A stretch of 64,000 bases of DNA from Hyphomicrobiales bacterium (GCA_900473185.1 UCKU01000015.1:119011-183010), one strand, 5' to 3'; counted from the first letter of the stretch, positions 41,873-52,914 are shown. The notes: a model not told the origin generated them from the sequence alone. A program made the numbers and translations.

Positions 41873-42781
41873 ATGCTGAAGAAATTCGCACTTGCCGTTT
41901 CGCTTGCCGCCTTTGCGGCCGGCGCGGCCCACGCCGCAGACGTCGTCGTTTCATCGAAGATCGACACGGAAGGCACGCTGCTCGGCAACGTCATCGCGCT
42001 CGCGCTCAATGCCAACGGCATCAAAACGCAGGACCGCATCGCGCTTGGTGCTACGCCTGTCGTGCGCAAGGCGATCACCGCAGGCGAAATCGACATCTAC
42101 CCGGAATATACCGGCAATGCCGGCTTCTTCTTCAACAAGGCCGATGACGCCGCCTGGAAGAACCTCGACCAAGGTTACCAGCTGGCGAAGAAGCTCGACT
42201 ATGACGCCAACAAGATCGTCTGGCTGACGCCCTCGCCCGCCAACAACACCTGGGCGCTTGCCGTCCGCAGCGATGTTGCCGGCCCGAACAAGCTCAAGAC
42301 CTTGTCCGACTTCGGCAAGTGGGTCTCGGGCGGCGGTGCCGCCAAGCTCGCGGCTTCGGCCGAATTCGTGAACTCCGCCGGCGCCTTGCCCGCCTTTCAG
42401 ACCACCTATGGCTTCACGCTGAAGCCGGATCAGGAAGTCGTGCTTTCGGGCGGTGACACCGCTGCAACGATCAAGGCTGCGGCCGACCAGACCAACGGCG
42501 TCAATACCGCCATGGTCTACGGCACTGACGGCGCAATCCAGGCTGCCGAACTGGTCGTTCTCGAAGACGACAAGAGCGTGCAGCAGGTCTATGCACCGAC
42601 CCCGATCATCCGCGAGGCCGTGCTGCAGGCAAACCCGAAGATCCAGGAAATCCTCACTCCGATCTTCCAGAGCCTGACGGCAGACGAACTGCGCAAGCTC
42701 AACGCCAAGATCCAGGTCGATGGCGAGCCGGCGAAGTCCGTTGCCGAAGCCTATCTGAAGGAAAAAGGCTTCCTGAAGTAA
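41873..42781 (+). CDS. Osmoprotectant-type ABC transporter binding protein (OsmF/YehZ-like)
   Basis: 302 residues with a Sec signal peptide (MLKKFALAVSLAAFAAGAAHA). The mature protein starts ADVVVSSKIDTEGTLLGNVIALALNANG, typical of the OpuAC/OsmF group that binds quaternary amines. Pocket-type segments are EIDIYPEYTGNAGFFF and NTAMVYGTDGAIQAAEL. It is followed by permease, ATPase and permease genes, the same set as yehZYXW. Choline, glycine betaine or another quaternary amine is the likely ligand; some of these systems prefer other compounds. Confidence 0.87.
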   Translation: MLKKFALAVSLAAFAAGAAHAADVVVSSKIDTEGTLLGNVIALALNANGIKTQDRIALGATPVVRKAITAGEIDIYPEYTGNAGFFFNKADDAAWKNLDQGYQLAKKLDYDANKIVWLTPSPANNTWALAVRSDVAGPNKLKTLSDFGKWVSGGGAAKLAASAEFVNSAGALPAFQTTYGFTLKPDQEVVLSGGDTAATIKAAADQTNGVNTAMVYGTDGAIQAAELVVLEDDKSVQQVYAPTPIIREAVLQANPKIQEILTPIFQSLTADELRKLNAKIQVDGEPAKSVAEAYLKEKGFLK

Positions 42782-42798
42782 TTGCCTACTGCCTAATT

Positions 42799-42921
42799 CC
42801 TTAAATCGGAATCGATTTAAGGATAAAATTATGCAGCAGTTTCAAATGCTACAGCGTCCTTTGCGCGTCTGAAAAGACGCGCGGCGCTGTAGTGCCCCGC
42901 CCGGCACTCGGGCGGGGCACT
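42799..42921. repeat. Cluster of inverted repeats after the binding-protein gene
   Basis: Four stems: CCTTAAATCG/CGATTTAAGG (42799-42822), CTACAGCG/CGCTGTAG (42849-42892) enclosing GCGCGTCT/AGACGCGC (42863-42882), and a perfect 13-bp AGTGCCCCGCCCG/CGGGCGGGGCACT (42891-42921). The middle unit looks like a dispersed rhizobial repeat. No T tract. It probably stabilises the binding-protein message or lowers transcription of the next genes. Confidence 0.7.
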
Positions 42922-42941
42922 CTCCGGACAGGGTTGGATCG

Positions 42942-44108
42942 ATGGAAGAAACCTTAGCGGTCCGCAAGCTGGACCGGCTCGGCGTGGTACTGGTGGCAGG
43001 CGGCATTGTGGCGACGGCCCTTCTGCCTTTCATCTATGTGAAGGCGAACCGTATCGCCGCCGGCAAGCCGATGCTGCTGACGCAGCTTCTTCCCCAGCCT
43101 TCCGTCGTTATCCTGATGGTCCTCCTTGTTGCCACTGCCCTGGCGACGCTTTTCCTGCGCAACGCTTTCATTCGCCTGGGACTTGGCACGCTCTGCCTTG
43201 CCGCACTGATTGCTGCAATCGGCCTTGTGGCGACGGCTGCGACGCCGCCTGGCAGCACCGTGGCGCGCATGACACCCGGCGGCAGCTTCTGGGTGCTCCT
43301 CGGCGTCATCGGCCTCATCATTTCCGATGCGCTGGTGAAGATAAAGCTGACACCTTGGATGCGTGTTGCGTCCCTTGTCGCTTACACCGCCCTGCTCGCC
43401 ATCTGCCTCTCGTCCGGCCTGCTCGACAGCCTGTCGATCCTCCGGGAATTTTCGACACGGGCCGACCAGTTCTGGACCGAAGCCGTCTCTCACCTGCTGC
43501 TTGCTCTCGGTTCGCTCGCAATCGCCATCATTCTCGGGCTGCCACTCGGCATCCTCTGTTTCTGGGTGCCGAAGCTGCGGGCGATCGTGCTGCGGACGCT
43601 GAGCCTCATCCAGACCATTCCGAGCCTGGCGCTCTTCGGCCTCCTGATGCTGCCGCTCGGCTATCTCGCTGCCAACGTGCCGCTTGCGGCCGATATCGGC
43701 ATTCGCGGCATCGGCACCGCACCGGCGCTGATTGCGCTCGTGCTCTATTCGCTGCTGCCGATCGTTGCCAATACCGTCGTCGGCCTCGAGGGTGTCGATC
43801 CCTCAGTGCGTGATGCGGCCGCTGGCATGGGACTCACACGCCGGCAGATCTTGACCGGCATAGACCTGCCGCTCGCCTTTCCCGTCATCCTCACCGGAAT
43901 CCGCATCGTGCTGGTGCAGGCGATCGGCATGGTGACGATCGCCGCGCTGATCGGCGGCGGCGGCTTCGGCATATTCATCTTCCAGGGGCTTGGCCAGACG
44001 GCCATGGACCTCGTCCTGCTCGGCGCCGTGCCGACCGTTTTCTTCGCCTTCTCCTCGGCCGTCATCCTCGATGCGGTCATCGAAAGCATCCAGGGGCCAG
44101 CCGCATGA
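42942..44108 (+). CDS. Osmoprotectant-type ABC permease, large (YehY-like)
   Basis: 388 residues. An N-terminal extension of about five hydrophobic segments (for example GGIVATALLPFIYV, TLCLAALIAAIGLVATA) precedes a BPD-type permease core with LGLPLGILCFWVP and the EAA-like RDAAAGMGLTRRQILTGIDLPLAFPVI. The last part has GGGGFGIFIFQGLGQ. This two-part form is typical of YehY. Its end overlaps the ATPase start as ATGA. Confidence 0.88.
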   Translation: MEETLAVRKLDRLGVVLVAGGIVATALLPFIYVKANRIAAGKPMLLTQLLPQPSVVILMVLLVATALATLFLRNAFIRLGLGTLCLAALIAAIGLVATAATPPGSTVARMTPGGSFWVLLGVIGLIISDALVKIKLTPWMRVASLVAYTALLAICLSSGLLDSLSILREFSTRADQFWTEAVSHLLLALGSLAIAIILGLPLGILCFWVPKLRAIVLRTLSLIQTIPSLALFGLLMLPLGYLAANVPLAADIGIRGIGTAPALIALVLYSLLPIVANTVVGLEGVDPSVRDAAAGMGLTRRQILTGIDLPLAFPVILTGIRIVLVQAIGMVTIAALIGGGGFGIFIFQGLGQTAMDLVLLGAVPTVFFAFSSAVILDAVIESIQGPAA

Positions 44109-45049
44109 GCAAGATCGAGATCAGGAACGTCACTAAGCGCTACGGCTCGGCAACGGTCGTCGACAATGTCTCGATGAGCGTCGAAAAAGGTTCGATCACC
44201 GTCATCGTCGGCACATCGGGCTCCGGCAAATCAACGCTGATGCGAATGATCAACCGGCTGGTGCCGATCACCGAAGGACAGATCTTCGTCGGCGGGCAGG
44301 ATATCATGGACGTGCCGGCGACCGAGCTTCGCCGCAAGATCGGCTATGCTATCCAGGGACACGGCCTGTTTCCGCACCGGACTGTGGCGCAGAACATTGC
44401 AACCGTGCCGGAGCTTCTCGGCTGGGATACGGCCCGCATCGGCGGCCGGGTGACGGAACTGCTCGGCCTCTTCAATCTCGACCCGGCGATCTTTGCCGAG
44501 AAATATCCGCACCAGCTGTCCGGTGGCCAGCAGCAGCGCGTCGGCGTCGCCCGGGCGCTGGCAGCCGAGCCTGAGCTGCTATTGATGGATGAGCCCTTCG
44601 GCGCGCTCGACCCCGTTATCCGCGGCAAGGCGCAGGACGATCTGCTGGCGATCCAGAAACAGTTCGGCACCACGGTCGTCCTCGTCACGCATGACATGGA
44701 CGAAGCCTTCCATCTCGGCAACCAGATCGCCGTCATGAGCGGCGGCAAGCTCCTGCAATGCTCGACGCCGGAGAAGATCCTGACGGAACCGGCCGATCCC
44801 TTCGTGCAGCAATTGACCGGCACCTCCGACCGGGCGCTGAAGCTGATGTCGCTGACACCGTTGAAAGACAGTATGCAGCCGGCCAAGCCGGGCCTTCCCT
44901 ATTCGCTGGCGCAGTCCCTCAGTCTGCGCGATGCTCTCGCCGAAATGATCTGGCAGGGCGTCGACGAGGCCACCGTGCAGGATGCGAACAAGGCGCCCGT
45001 CGGTTCGATCTCCATGGGTCGGCTGCTCGAGCTGGGCCGCAAGGTATGA
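44105..45049 (+). CDS. Osmoprotectant-type ABC ATPase (YehX-like)
   Basis: 314 residues. Walker A GTSGSGKST, signature LSGGQQQRVGVARA, Walker B LLLMDEPFGALDP and switch histidine VLVTHDMDEAFHLG. It matches OpuCA/ProV-type ATPases for betaine or choline; the C-terminal extension after residue 235 lacks clear CBS domains. Overlapping start and stop codons on both sides (44105, 45046) show tight coupling to the two permease genes. Confidence 0.92.
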   Translation: MSKIEIRNVTKRYGSATVVDNVSMSVEKGSITVIVGTSGSGKSTLMRMINRLVPITEGQIFVGGQDIMDVPATELRRKIGYAIQGHGLFPHRTVAQNIATVPELLGWDTARIGGRVTELLGLFNLDPAIFAEKYPHQLSGGQQQRVGVARALAAEPELLLMDEPFGALDPVIRGKAQDDLLAIQKQFGTTVVLVTHDMDEAFHLGNQIAVMSGGKLLQCSTPEKILTEPADPFVQQLTGTSDRALKLMSLTPLKDSMQPAKPGLPYSLAQSLSLRDALAEMIWQGVDEATVQDANKAPVGSISMGRLLELGRKV

Positions 45050-45795
45050 AATTCATCCTCGCCAACCTGTTTCGCGCTCTGGCGCTGGTGCTGCTGCTCA
45101 TCCTGATCTTCAGGACAGAGTGGCTCTCCTTCATGCTGGTGCCGCTGACCAACAACAATGCGCCGCCGGTCTATATGCAGAACAGCCTCGCTTCGCTGGC
45201 GCTCGGGCACCTGGAGCTGGTTTTCATTTCGATTATCGGCAGCGCGGTGCTTGCCGTGCTCGGCGGCATTTTCGTCACGCGTCCGAGCGGTGCGGATTTC
45301 CTGCCATTGTCGCGCGCCATTGCCAATGCCGGGCAGACTTTTCCGCCGGTCGCCGTGCTGGCGCTTGCCGTTCCCGCCACAGGTTTTGGTGCTGCGCCGA
45401 CGCTGATTGCGCTCTTCCTCTACGGTCTGCTGCCAATCTTCGAAAATACTGTCGCCGGCCTCAAGCAGGTGTCGCCGCAGGTGCTGGATGCCGCAGATGG
45501 CATGGGCATGAACGGGACGCAGCGGCTCTTCAAGGTCGAGCTGCCGCTGGCATTGCCACTGATCCTCGAAGGGCTGAAGGTTGCGACGGTCATCAATATC
45601 GGCACGGCGACGATCGGCTCGACGGTTGCGGCAAAGGGTCTCGGCGAGGTCATCATTGCCGGCCTGATCTCCGACAATACCGCCTTCATTCTGCAGGGTG
45701 GGTTGATCGTCGGCCTGATGGCGGTGCTGATCTATGATGTCGTCGGCATGCTCGAAGGCGTCATCACGCGCAGAATGGGCTTGCGTCCGGCTTGA
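45046..45795 (+). CDS. Osmoprotectant-type ABC permease, small (YehW-like)
   Basis: 249 residues with about six membrane segments. The permease loop is VLDAADGMGMNGTQRLFKVELPLALPLILEG, and STVAAKGLGEVIIAGL follows, as in OpuCB/YehW. The start ATG at 45046 overlaps the ATPase stop. It completes a binding protein, permease, ATPase, permease set. Confidence 0.9.
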   Translation: MKFILANLFRALALVLLLILIFRTEWLSFMLVPLTNNNAPPVYMQNSLASLALGHLELVFISIIGSAVLAVLGGIFVTRPSGADFLPLSRAIANAGQTFPPVAVLALAVPATGFGAAPTLIALFLYGLLPIFENTVAGLKQVSPQVLDAADGMGMNGTQRLFKVELPLALPLILEGLKVATVINIGTATIGSTVAAKGLGEVIIAGLISDNTAFILQGGLIVGLMAVLIYDVVGMLEGVITRRMGLRPA

Positions 45796-45842
45796 GAGGA
45801 CGGCTACCAAGACAGCGGTAATGTCAGCGATGGGAGACCGCC

Positions 45843-46238
45843 TTGGCCAAGATGATCCATTCGATGATCCGCGTTCTGGACGAGGCGCGCTCGGTCGATT
45901 TCTACAGCAAAGTCTTCGGGCTCGCGGTTGCCGACCGTGTCGATTTCGAGACCTTCACGCTGATCTATATGAGCAATGAAGAGACCGGCTTCGAGCTGGA
46001 GCTGACGATCAACAAGGGTCGCACGGCGCCCTATAATCTCGGCGATGCCTATGGGCATCTGGCTGTTTCCGTTCAGGAAGTGCAGGTCGAACACAAGCGG
46101 TTGACGGATCTCGGCCTCAACCCCGGCAAGCTCGTGGAACTCAACCGCGACGGCAAGCTGTTCGGGCTGTTCTTCTTCATCACCGACCCTGACGGCTACA
46201 AGATCGAAGTGCTGCAGCGCTACGGCCGTTTTCAATAA
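45843..46238 (+). CDS. gloA: Lactoylglutathione lyase (glyoxalase I)
   Basis: 131 residues of the VOC superfamily. It converts the methylglyoxal-glutathione adduct to lactoylglutathione. Seen: MIHSMIRVLDEARSVDFYSKVFGLAVADR with the first metal histidine, FELELTINKG with the first glutamate, YGHLAVSVQEVQVEHKRLTDLG with the second histidine, and FFITDPDGYKIEVLQR with the last glutamate. I take the TTG start at 45843 because GGGAG lies six bases upstream and the protein then begins MAKMIHSMIRV; the ATG at 45852 is an alternative. Confidence 0.88.
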   Translation: MAKMIHSMIRVLDEARSVDFYSKVFGLAVADRVDFETFTLIYMSNEETGFELELTINKGRTAPYNLGDAYGHLAVSVQEVQVEHKRLTDLGLNPGKLVELNRDGKLFGLFFFITDPDGYKIEVLQRYGRFQ

Positions 46239-46254
46239 AACATAAGAGGCTGAA

Positions 46255-48705
46255 ATGATTGGGAGGAGAGACCTTCATAACGGCTGGACGCTTTCCTGTA
46301 ACGATACAGGAAGAAGCAGTCTGCCAGCTTCGATTCCGGCAACGGTGCCCGGATGCGTGCATCTCGACCTGCTCACAAACCGGCTGATCCCCGATCCCTA
46401 TCTCGATATCAACGAGATCACCAATGACTGGATCGGCAAGACGGAATGGGTCTACCGGCTGGACTTCGAAGCCGAGCCTGATGAGGGCCAGGTGCAGGAA
46501 CTCGTCTTTGACGGCATCGATACGATTGCGACGATCCGCCTGAACGGCGAGGAGATCGGCCGCACCTTCAACATGCACCGCACCTATCGCTTCGACGTTT
46601 CGTCGCTGCTGCGGGAAGGTGCAAACGAGCTCAGCATCACCTTCCATTCCGCCTATGCCTATGGCGCCGAGATGGAGAAGCATTACGGCTATCGCCCGAA
46701 CAACTATCCGGGACCGGGCAATCTGATGCGCAAGATGGCCTGCAATTTCGGCTGGGACTGGGGGCCGACGCTGGTGACGGCCGGACTCTGGAAGCCGGTG
46801 CGGCTGGAGAGCTGGGATCGGGCGCGGCTTGCCGCAACAAGGGTTTCGGCAACGCTGGCGGGCGGCGATGGGCTGATCAAGGTGCATGCGCGGCTGGCGA
46901 GACATGGCGAGGTCGCGCCGGCGAAGCTCACGGCCGAGATCGGCGGCGTGACGCAGACGGTCACAGTCGAAGCGGATGCAGAGGATGTTTCCTTCGAGCT
47001 TCGTGTCCCCTCGCCGCAGCTCTGGTGGCCGCATCATCTCGGCGCGCAACCGCTCTATCCGCTGGAGATCCGGCTGGAAGACGAGAGCGGAGATATTCTC
47101 GACCGCTATTCGAAAGAGATCGGCTTCCGTTCGCTGCGGCTCGATACGTCGCCGGATGCGCATGGCTCTGCCTTTACCTTCGTCATCAACGACGTGCCGA
47201 TCTTTGCCTGTGGCGCCAACTGGATACCGGACGATTGCTTCCCTTCGCGCGTGACGGCGGAACGCTATGCGGCGCGGATCGATGAGGCGAAGGCTGCCAA
47301 TATCAATCTGCTGCGTGTGTGGGGCGGCGGTATCTTCGAGCGGGACGAGTTTTATGAGGCCTGCGATCGCGCCGGCATGCTGGTCTGGCAGGATTTCCTC
47401 TTTGCCTGCGCCTCCTACCCGGAGGAAGAGCCGCTGCGGAGCGAGGTGATCGCCGAGGTGCGGGACAATGTGGTGCGACTGATGCCGCATGCATCGCTCA
47501 TCATCTGGAACGGCAATAACGAGAATATCTGGGGTTTCGACGAGTGGGGCTGGCGGCCGATCATCAAGAACGGTGTCAGCTGGGGGCTCGGTTACTATCT
47601 GGATGTGCTGCCGAAGCTGTGCACAGAGCTCGATCCTGACAGGCCCTATTATCCCGGCAGTCCCTATTCGGGCTCCATGGATATCGAGCCGAATGACGAC
47701 CGGCATGGCTGCAAGCATATCTGGGATGTCTGGAACGACGTCGGTTACGAAATCTATCGCAACTACATTCCGCGCTTCTGCTCCGAATTCGGCTGGCAGG
47801 CGCCGCCGGCATGGGCGACGCTGCAGGAGAGCGTGCATGACGAACCGTTGACGCCGGAATCGCGGGGCGTCTTCCATCATCAAAAGGCGACGCAAGGCAA
47901 TGACAAGCTCATCAAGGGGCTTGCCGGACACCTGCCCGTGCCGCAGACGATGGATGACTGGCATTTTGCGACACAGCTCAATCAGGCACGCGCCATCCGC
48001 TTCGCAGTCGAGCACATGCGCTCGCATCGCGATATCTGCAAAGGCGCTGTTATCTGGCAGTTCAACGATTGCTGGCCGGTCACGTCATGGGCAGCGCTGG
48101 ATTCCGCCGGCCGGCGCAAACCGCTCTGGTATGCGATGCAGCAGGTCTTTCACCCTCGCCTGCTGACGATCCAGCCGCGCGGCGAAGGCCTTTCGGCAGT
48201 AGCCGTCAACGAGCAAACCTTGTTCTGGCGCTCGAAGATCAGCGGTAAGCGGATGCGGCTCGATGGTACAGTGCTGGCGGAATTCGAATTCTGGCGGCTG
48301 CTCTGCGACCGGTTCGAAGCGAAGGAATTTCCTTTGCCTGAGAATATCGCAAAAGCCGGCGCGGCGGATGAGGAAGTCATCGTCGTCCAGATGCTGGACA
48401 AGCGGGCCTTCCATTACTTCGTCGAGGATATCGATCTGAAGCTTCCGGCACCTGATGTCAGCATATCGCTGGCAAAATCAGGCGGCGGCTACGATGTCAC
48501 AGTGACGGCGCGGAATTTCCTGAAGGATCTCTGCCTGATGGCGGATCGGCTCGACCCTGCAGCAATGGTGGATTCAATGCTGGTGACGTTGCTGCCCGGT
48601 GAAAGCCATGTCTTCCGTGTGACGACCGACAAGTCCCTGTCGGCTGAAGATATCGTGGTTGGAAAGGTGCTTCGCACTGCCAATGATCTCGTGAACAAAA
48701 GCTGA
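46255..48705 (+). CDS. Beta-mannosidase (glycoside hydrolase family 2)
   Basis: 816 residues, cytoplasmic (no signal peptide). Order of domains: jelly-roll sugar-binding N-terminus (GWTLSCND, ATVPGCVHLDLL, WVYRLDF), a sandwich domain, then the TIM barrel (about 300-640). The acid/base pair is in IIWNGNNENIWGFDEWGW, and the nucleophile glutamate in FCSEFGWQAPPAWATL. LLRVWGGGIFERDEFYEACDRAGMLVWQDF is diagnostic for beta-mannosidases of this family. It would release mannose from beta-mannosides taken up by the cell. It follows gloA by 16 bases. Confidence 0.92.
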   Translation: MIGRRDLHNGWTLSCNDTGRSSLPASIPATVPGCVHLDLLTNRLIPDPYLDINEITNDWIGKTEWVYRLDFEAEPDEGQVQELVFDGIDTIATIRLNGEEIGRTFNMHRTYRFDVSSLLREGANELSITFHSAYAYGAEMEKHYGYRPNNYPGPGNLMRKMACNFGWDWGPTLVTAGLWKPVRLESWDRARLAATRVSATLAGGDGLIKVHARLARHGEVAPAKLTAEIGGVTQTVTVEADAEDVSFELRVPSPQLWWPHHLGAQPLYPLEIRLEDESGDILDRYSKEIGFRSLRLDTSPDAHGSAFTFVINDVPIFACGANWIPDDCFPSRVTAERYAARIDEAKAANINLLRVWGGGIFERDEFYEACDRAGMLVWQDFLFACASYPEEEPLRSEVIAEVRDNVVRLMPHASLIIWNGNNENIWGFDEWGWRPIIKNGVSWGLGYYLDVLPKLCTELDPDRPYYPGSPYSGSMDIEPNDDRHGCKHIWDVWNDVGYEIYRNYIPRFCSEFGWQAPPAWATLQESVHDEPLTPESRGVFHHQKATQGNDKLIKGLAGHLPVPQTMDDWHFATQLNQARAIRFAVEHMRSHRDICKGAVIWQFNDCWPVTSWAALDSAGRRKPLWYAMQQVFHPRLLTIQPRGEGLSAVAVNEQTLFWRSKISGKRMRLDGTVLAEFEFWRLLCDRFEAKEFPLPENIAKAGAADEEVIVVQMLDKRAFHYFVEDIDLKLPAPDVSISLAKSGGGYDVTVTARNFLKDLCLMADRLDPAAMVDSMLVTLLPGESHVFRVTTDKSLSAEDIVVGKVLRTANDLVNKS

Positions 48706-48707
48706 AA

Positions 48708-48727
48708 GGCCCCGCTCTGGCGGGGCC
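48708..48727. terminator. Hairpin terminator after the beta-mannosidase gene
   Basis: GGCCCCGC (48708-48715) pairs with GCGGGGCC (48720-48727) around TCTG, right after the stop at 48705. On the minus strand the stem is followed by TTTCAGCTTTT, so it may serve both convergent genes. Confidence 0.65.
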
Positions 48728-48755
48728 TCCATCCGGCTCGTCCTCGCGGACGGTG

Positions 48756-49148
48756 TTACATCCAGTAGGGTGGCACGCCGTAATAGTCATAGACCCGGCG
48801 GCCATTATCGTTGTACCAGGTGTCATCATCATCCGCGTAGCTCGGCGCGCCTTCGATCTGCTCCTTGGTGAGATCGATGCGGTAACCGTCCAGCTGGGTA
48901 TCGTAGTTCAGCTTTTCCCACGGCAGCGGATAGTGGTCATTGCCGATGCCGAGGAAGCCGCCGAAACTCAGAATAGCGTAAGCAACGCGGCCGTCCTGCT
49001 TCCCGAGGATGAGGCGCTCGATGGAACCGATGTGCTTGCCATCGGCGCCATAGACGCGGGTGCCTTCAACCCGGTCGCTGGCGATCAGCGTCGGGGTATC
49101 CTTCACATTCGGGTCGCGGCGGGTGGCGTCAGTATCCTGATTCAGCAC
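48756..49148 (-). CDS. PRC-barrel domain protein
   Basis: 130 residues. The PRC-barrel fold is seen as TLIASDRVEGTRVYGADGKHIGSIERLILGKQDGRVAYAILSFGGFLGIGNDHYPLPW. The C-terminal part is acidic and tyrosine-rich (YADDDDTWYNDNGRRVYDYYG). The GTG at 49148 is chosen because AGGAGG lies six bases upstream. PRC-barrel proteins of this kind are common in rhizobia and are often stress-linked, but no exact role is established. It is divergent from fadD. Confidence 0.85.
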   Translation of the reverse strand: MLNQDTDATRRDPNVKDTPTLIASDRVEGTRVYGADGKHIGSIERLILGKQDGRVAYAILSFGGFLGIGNDHYPLPWEKLNYDTQLDGYRIDLTKEQIEGAPSYADDDDTWYNDNGRRVYDYYGVPPYWM

Positions 49149-49253
49149 TGTGCACCTCCTTATCGTTTCCTCGTGGTTCTTCCACATCGAGAAAACGTGC
49201 CCTATGCCTCAAAGTTCCCTGCCGCATGCCGTTTATATGCGACACTCACGATA

Positions 49254-49271
49254 TTGACGTTTACGTTAAGG
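49254..49271 (+). promoter_or_regulatory. Operator-like sequence upstream of fadD
   Basis: TTGACGTTTACGTTAAGG shares TTGACGTTT with the perfect palindrome at 21022-21043 and also resembles the TTTACGT-type sites bound by LiuR-like or FadR-like acyl-CoA regulators in proteobacteria. It is about 125 bases before the fadD start. Confidence 0.4.
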
Positions 49272-49395
49272 TTATTGTAGCCTCAATCCGCTTGAACCGC
49301 TCAAGCAATGGCATAAGCTGCCTTGACGGAGGATGGAGGATCTTCCGATCGACCGGTGTCATCCGGTTTCGGCGGCCGAATGGGAGAGAGACACA

Positions 49396-51096
49396 ATGAA
49401 CAGTATTTCCGTCCACCCTGGTGGTGCGAAACCGGAAAAACCATGGCTTGCCACCTATCCGGACATCGTTCCGGCCCAGATTCCCCCACTGGAATTCGCA
49501 TCGCTTCCGGATCTCCTGGAAAAGAACTGCGCGCGTTTTGCCGACCGGAAAGCCTTTTCCAGCATGGGCAAAACGATGACCTATCGCGAACTCGAGGCCC
49601 AGACTCGCAGGGTGGCTGCCTGGCTGCAAAGTGCAGGCCTGCAAAAAGGCGACCGTGTCGCCGTGATGATGCCGAACGTGCTGCAGAACCCCATCGCTGT
49701 CTATGGCATCCTGCGCGCCGGTCTTGTCGTCGTGAACGTCAACCCGCTCTATACGCCGCGCGAACTCGAGCATCAGCTCAACGATTCCGGCGCCAAGGCG
49801 ATTTTCGTTCTGGAGAACTTCGCGCGCACCGTCGAGCAGGTCATCAACAAGACGGATCTCCGCCATGTCGTCGTCACCTCTCTCGGCGAAATGCTCGGCC
49901 TCAAGGGGCATATCGTCAATTTCGTCGTCCGCCGGGTGAAGAAGCTCGTTCCGTCCTGGTCCATTCCGCAACATAAAAGTTTCAGGCAGGTGCTATCGGC
50001 GGGGGCGAACAGGACGCTTGCGCCTGTCGCGCTCACCGGCAGCGACATTGCCTTCCTGCAATATACGGGCGGGACGACAGGTATTGCCAAGGGTGCGATG
50101 CTGACGCATCAGAACCTGCTCGCCAACAAGATGCAATTGCAGCTCTGGCTGAAATCCGCCTTCGACAAAAAGAAGCAGCCTGACGTCCTGAACTTCCTCT
50201 GCGCGCTGCCGCTCTATCACATCTTCGCCCTGACGGTGAATTCGCTGATGGGCATGTCGCTCGGCGCCCACAATGTGCTGATTGCCAATCCGCGCGACAT
50301 TCCAGGGCTGGTGAAGGAATTCCAGAAATCCAACATCCATATCTTCCCCGGCCTCAACACGCTCTTCAACGCGCTGCTCAACAACGCCGATTTCGCCAAG
50401 CTCGATTTCTCCTCTCTCGTCATGTCGCTCGGCGGCGGCATGGCCGTGCAGCGGCCGGTGGCCGAGCGCTGGCTGAAGGTGACTGGCTCGCATGTCACCG
50501 AGGGCTACGGTCTCTCCGAGACCTCGCCCGTTGCCACCGCCAACCGCTTCGATTCACCCGAATTCACCGGCTCGATCGGCCTTCCCATTCCCTCGACGGA
50601 ACTCGATATCAGAGACGAGGACGGCAATTCCCTGCCGCTTGGCGAGATCGGCGAGATCTGCATTCGCGGCCCGCAGGTCATGGCCGGATATTGGAACAAG
50701 CCGGAGGAGACAGCCCGGGTGATGACGCCGGATGGCTATTTCCGCACCGGCGACATGGGTTTCATGGACGAGCGCGGCTACACCAAGATCGTCGACCGCA
50801 AGAAGGACATGATCCTCGTCTCCGGCTTCAACGTCTATCCGAACGAGATCGAGGAAGTGGCCGCCATGCATGCCGGTATCCTGGAGGCGGCTGCGATCGG
50901 CGTGCCGGACGGGCATTCCGGCGAGGCGGTGAAGCTCTTCGTCGTGCGCAAGGATCCTGGTCTGACCGAAGCCGATGTGAAGGCCCATTGCGCGGCCAAT
51001 CTCACCAATTACAAGCGACCGCGCTTCATCGAATTCCGCACCGAGTTGCCGAAGAGCCCTGTCGGCAAGATCCTGCGCAAGGACCTGCGCGGCTGA
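49396..51096 (+). CDS. fadD: Long-chain fatty acid-CoA ligase
   Basis: 566 residues. It activates fatty acids to acyl-CoA through an acyl-AMP intermediate, at the inner face of the membrane. Adenylation motifs: FLQYTGGTTGIAKGAMLTHQN (P-loop-like), GYGLSETSPVA, GEICIRGPQVMAGYWNKPEET, GYFRTGDMGFMDERGY and KDMILVSGFNVYPNEIEEV, then the catalytic lysine in LPKSPVGKILRKDL. The ATG at 49396 has GGGAGAG about ten bases upstream; the frame continues to 49333 without a ribosome site. Confidence 0.92.
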   Translation: MNSISVHPGGAKPEKPWLATYPDIVPAQIPPLEFASLPDLLEKNCARFADRKAFSSMGKTMTYRELEAQTRRVAAWLQSAGLQKGDRVAVMMPNVLQNPIAVYGILRAGLVVVNVNPLYTPRELEHQLNDSGAKAIFVLENFARTVEQVINKTDLRHVVVTSLGEMLGLKGHIVNFVVRRVKKLVPSWSIPQHKSFRQVLSAGANRTLAPVALTGSDIAFLQYTGGTTGIAKGAMLTHQNLLANKMQLQLWLKSAFDKKKQPDVLNFLCALPLYHIFALTVNSLMGMSLGAHNVLIANPRDIPGLVKEFQKSNIHIFPGLNTLFNALLNNADFAKLDFSSLVMSLGGGMAVQRPVAERWLKVTGSHVTEGYGLSETSPVATANRFDSPEFTGSIGLPIPSTELDIRDEDGNSLPLGEIGEICIRGPQVMAGYWNKPEETARVMTPDGYFRTGDMGFMDERGYTKIVDRKKDMILVSGFNVYPNEIEEVAAMHAGILEAAAIGVPDGHSGEAVKLFVVRKDPGLTEADVKAHCAANLTNYKRPRFIEFRTELPKSPVGKILRKDLRG

Positions 51097-51121
51097 ATTT
51101 GACGGTCTCATGAAATTGAGG

Positions 51122-51150
51122 GCCATCCGCTTGTCGCGGGTGGCTTTTTT
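51122..51150 (+). terminator. Intrinsic terminator after fadD
   Basis: GCCATCCGC (51122-51130) pairs with GCGGGTGGC (51136-51144), with one G-U pair, followed by TTTTTT. It lies 25 bases after the fadD stop. Confidence 0.85.
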
Positions 51151-51236
51151 CATATTTCGTCAGATGGCTGAACTTGATTTGACTGCGGGAAAGAGAATAG
51201 TTTCCGCAACCCTCTCCGCCTCCAAAGGAGTCTCCC

Positions 51237-52862
<1,626 letters not shown>

Positions 52863-52884
52863 CTCGGCAATTGCGCTGCTATCG

Positions 52885-52914
52885 AAGCCCACCCGTCACG
52901 GGGTGGGCTTTTTT
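52885..52914 (+). terminator. Intrinsic terminator after pgi
   Basis: AAGCCCACCC (52885-52894) pairs with GGGTGGGCTT (52901-52910); T continues to 52914. It starts 22 bases after the pgi stop. Confidence 0.9.

Noticed and set aside
46180..48027. A 615-codon minus-strand frame
   Set aside because: It is antisense to the beta-mannosidase gene, whose catalytic motifs are unambiguous.
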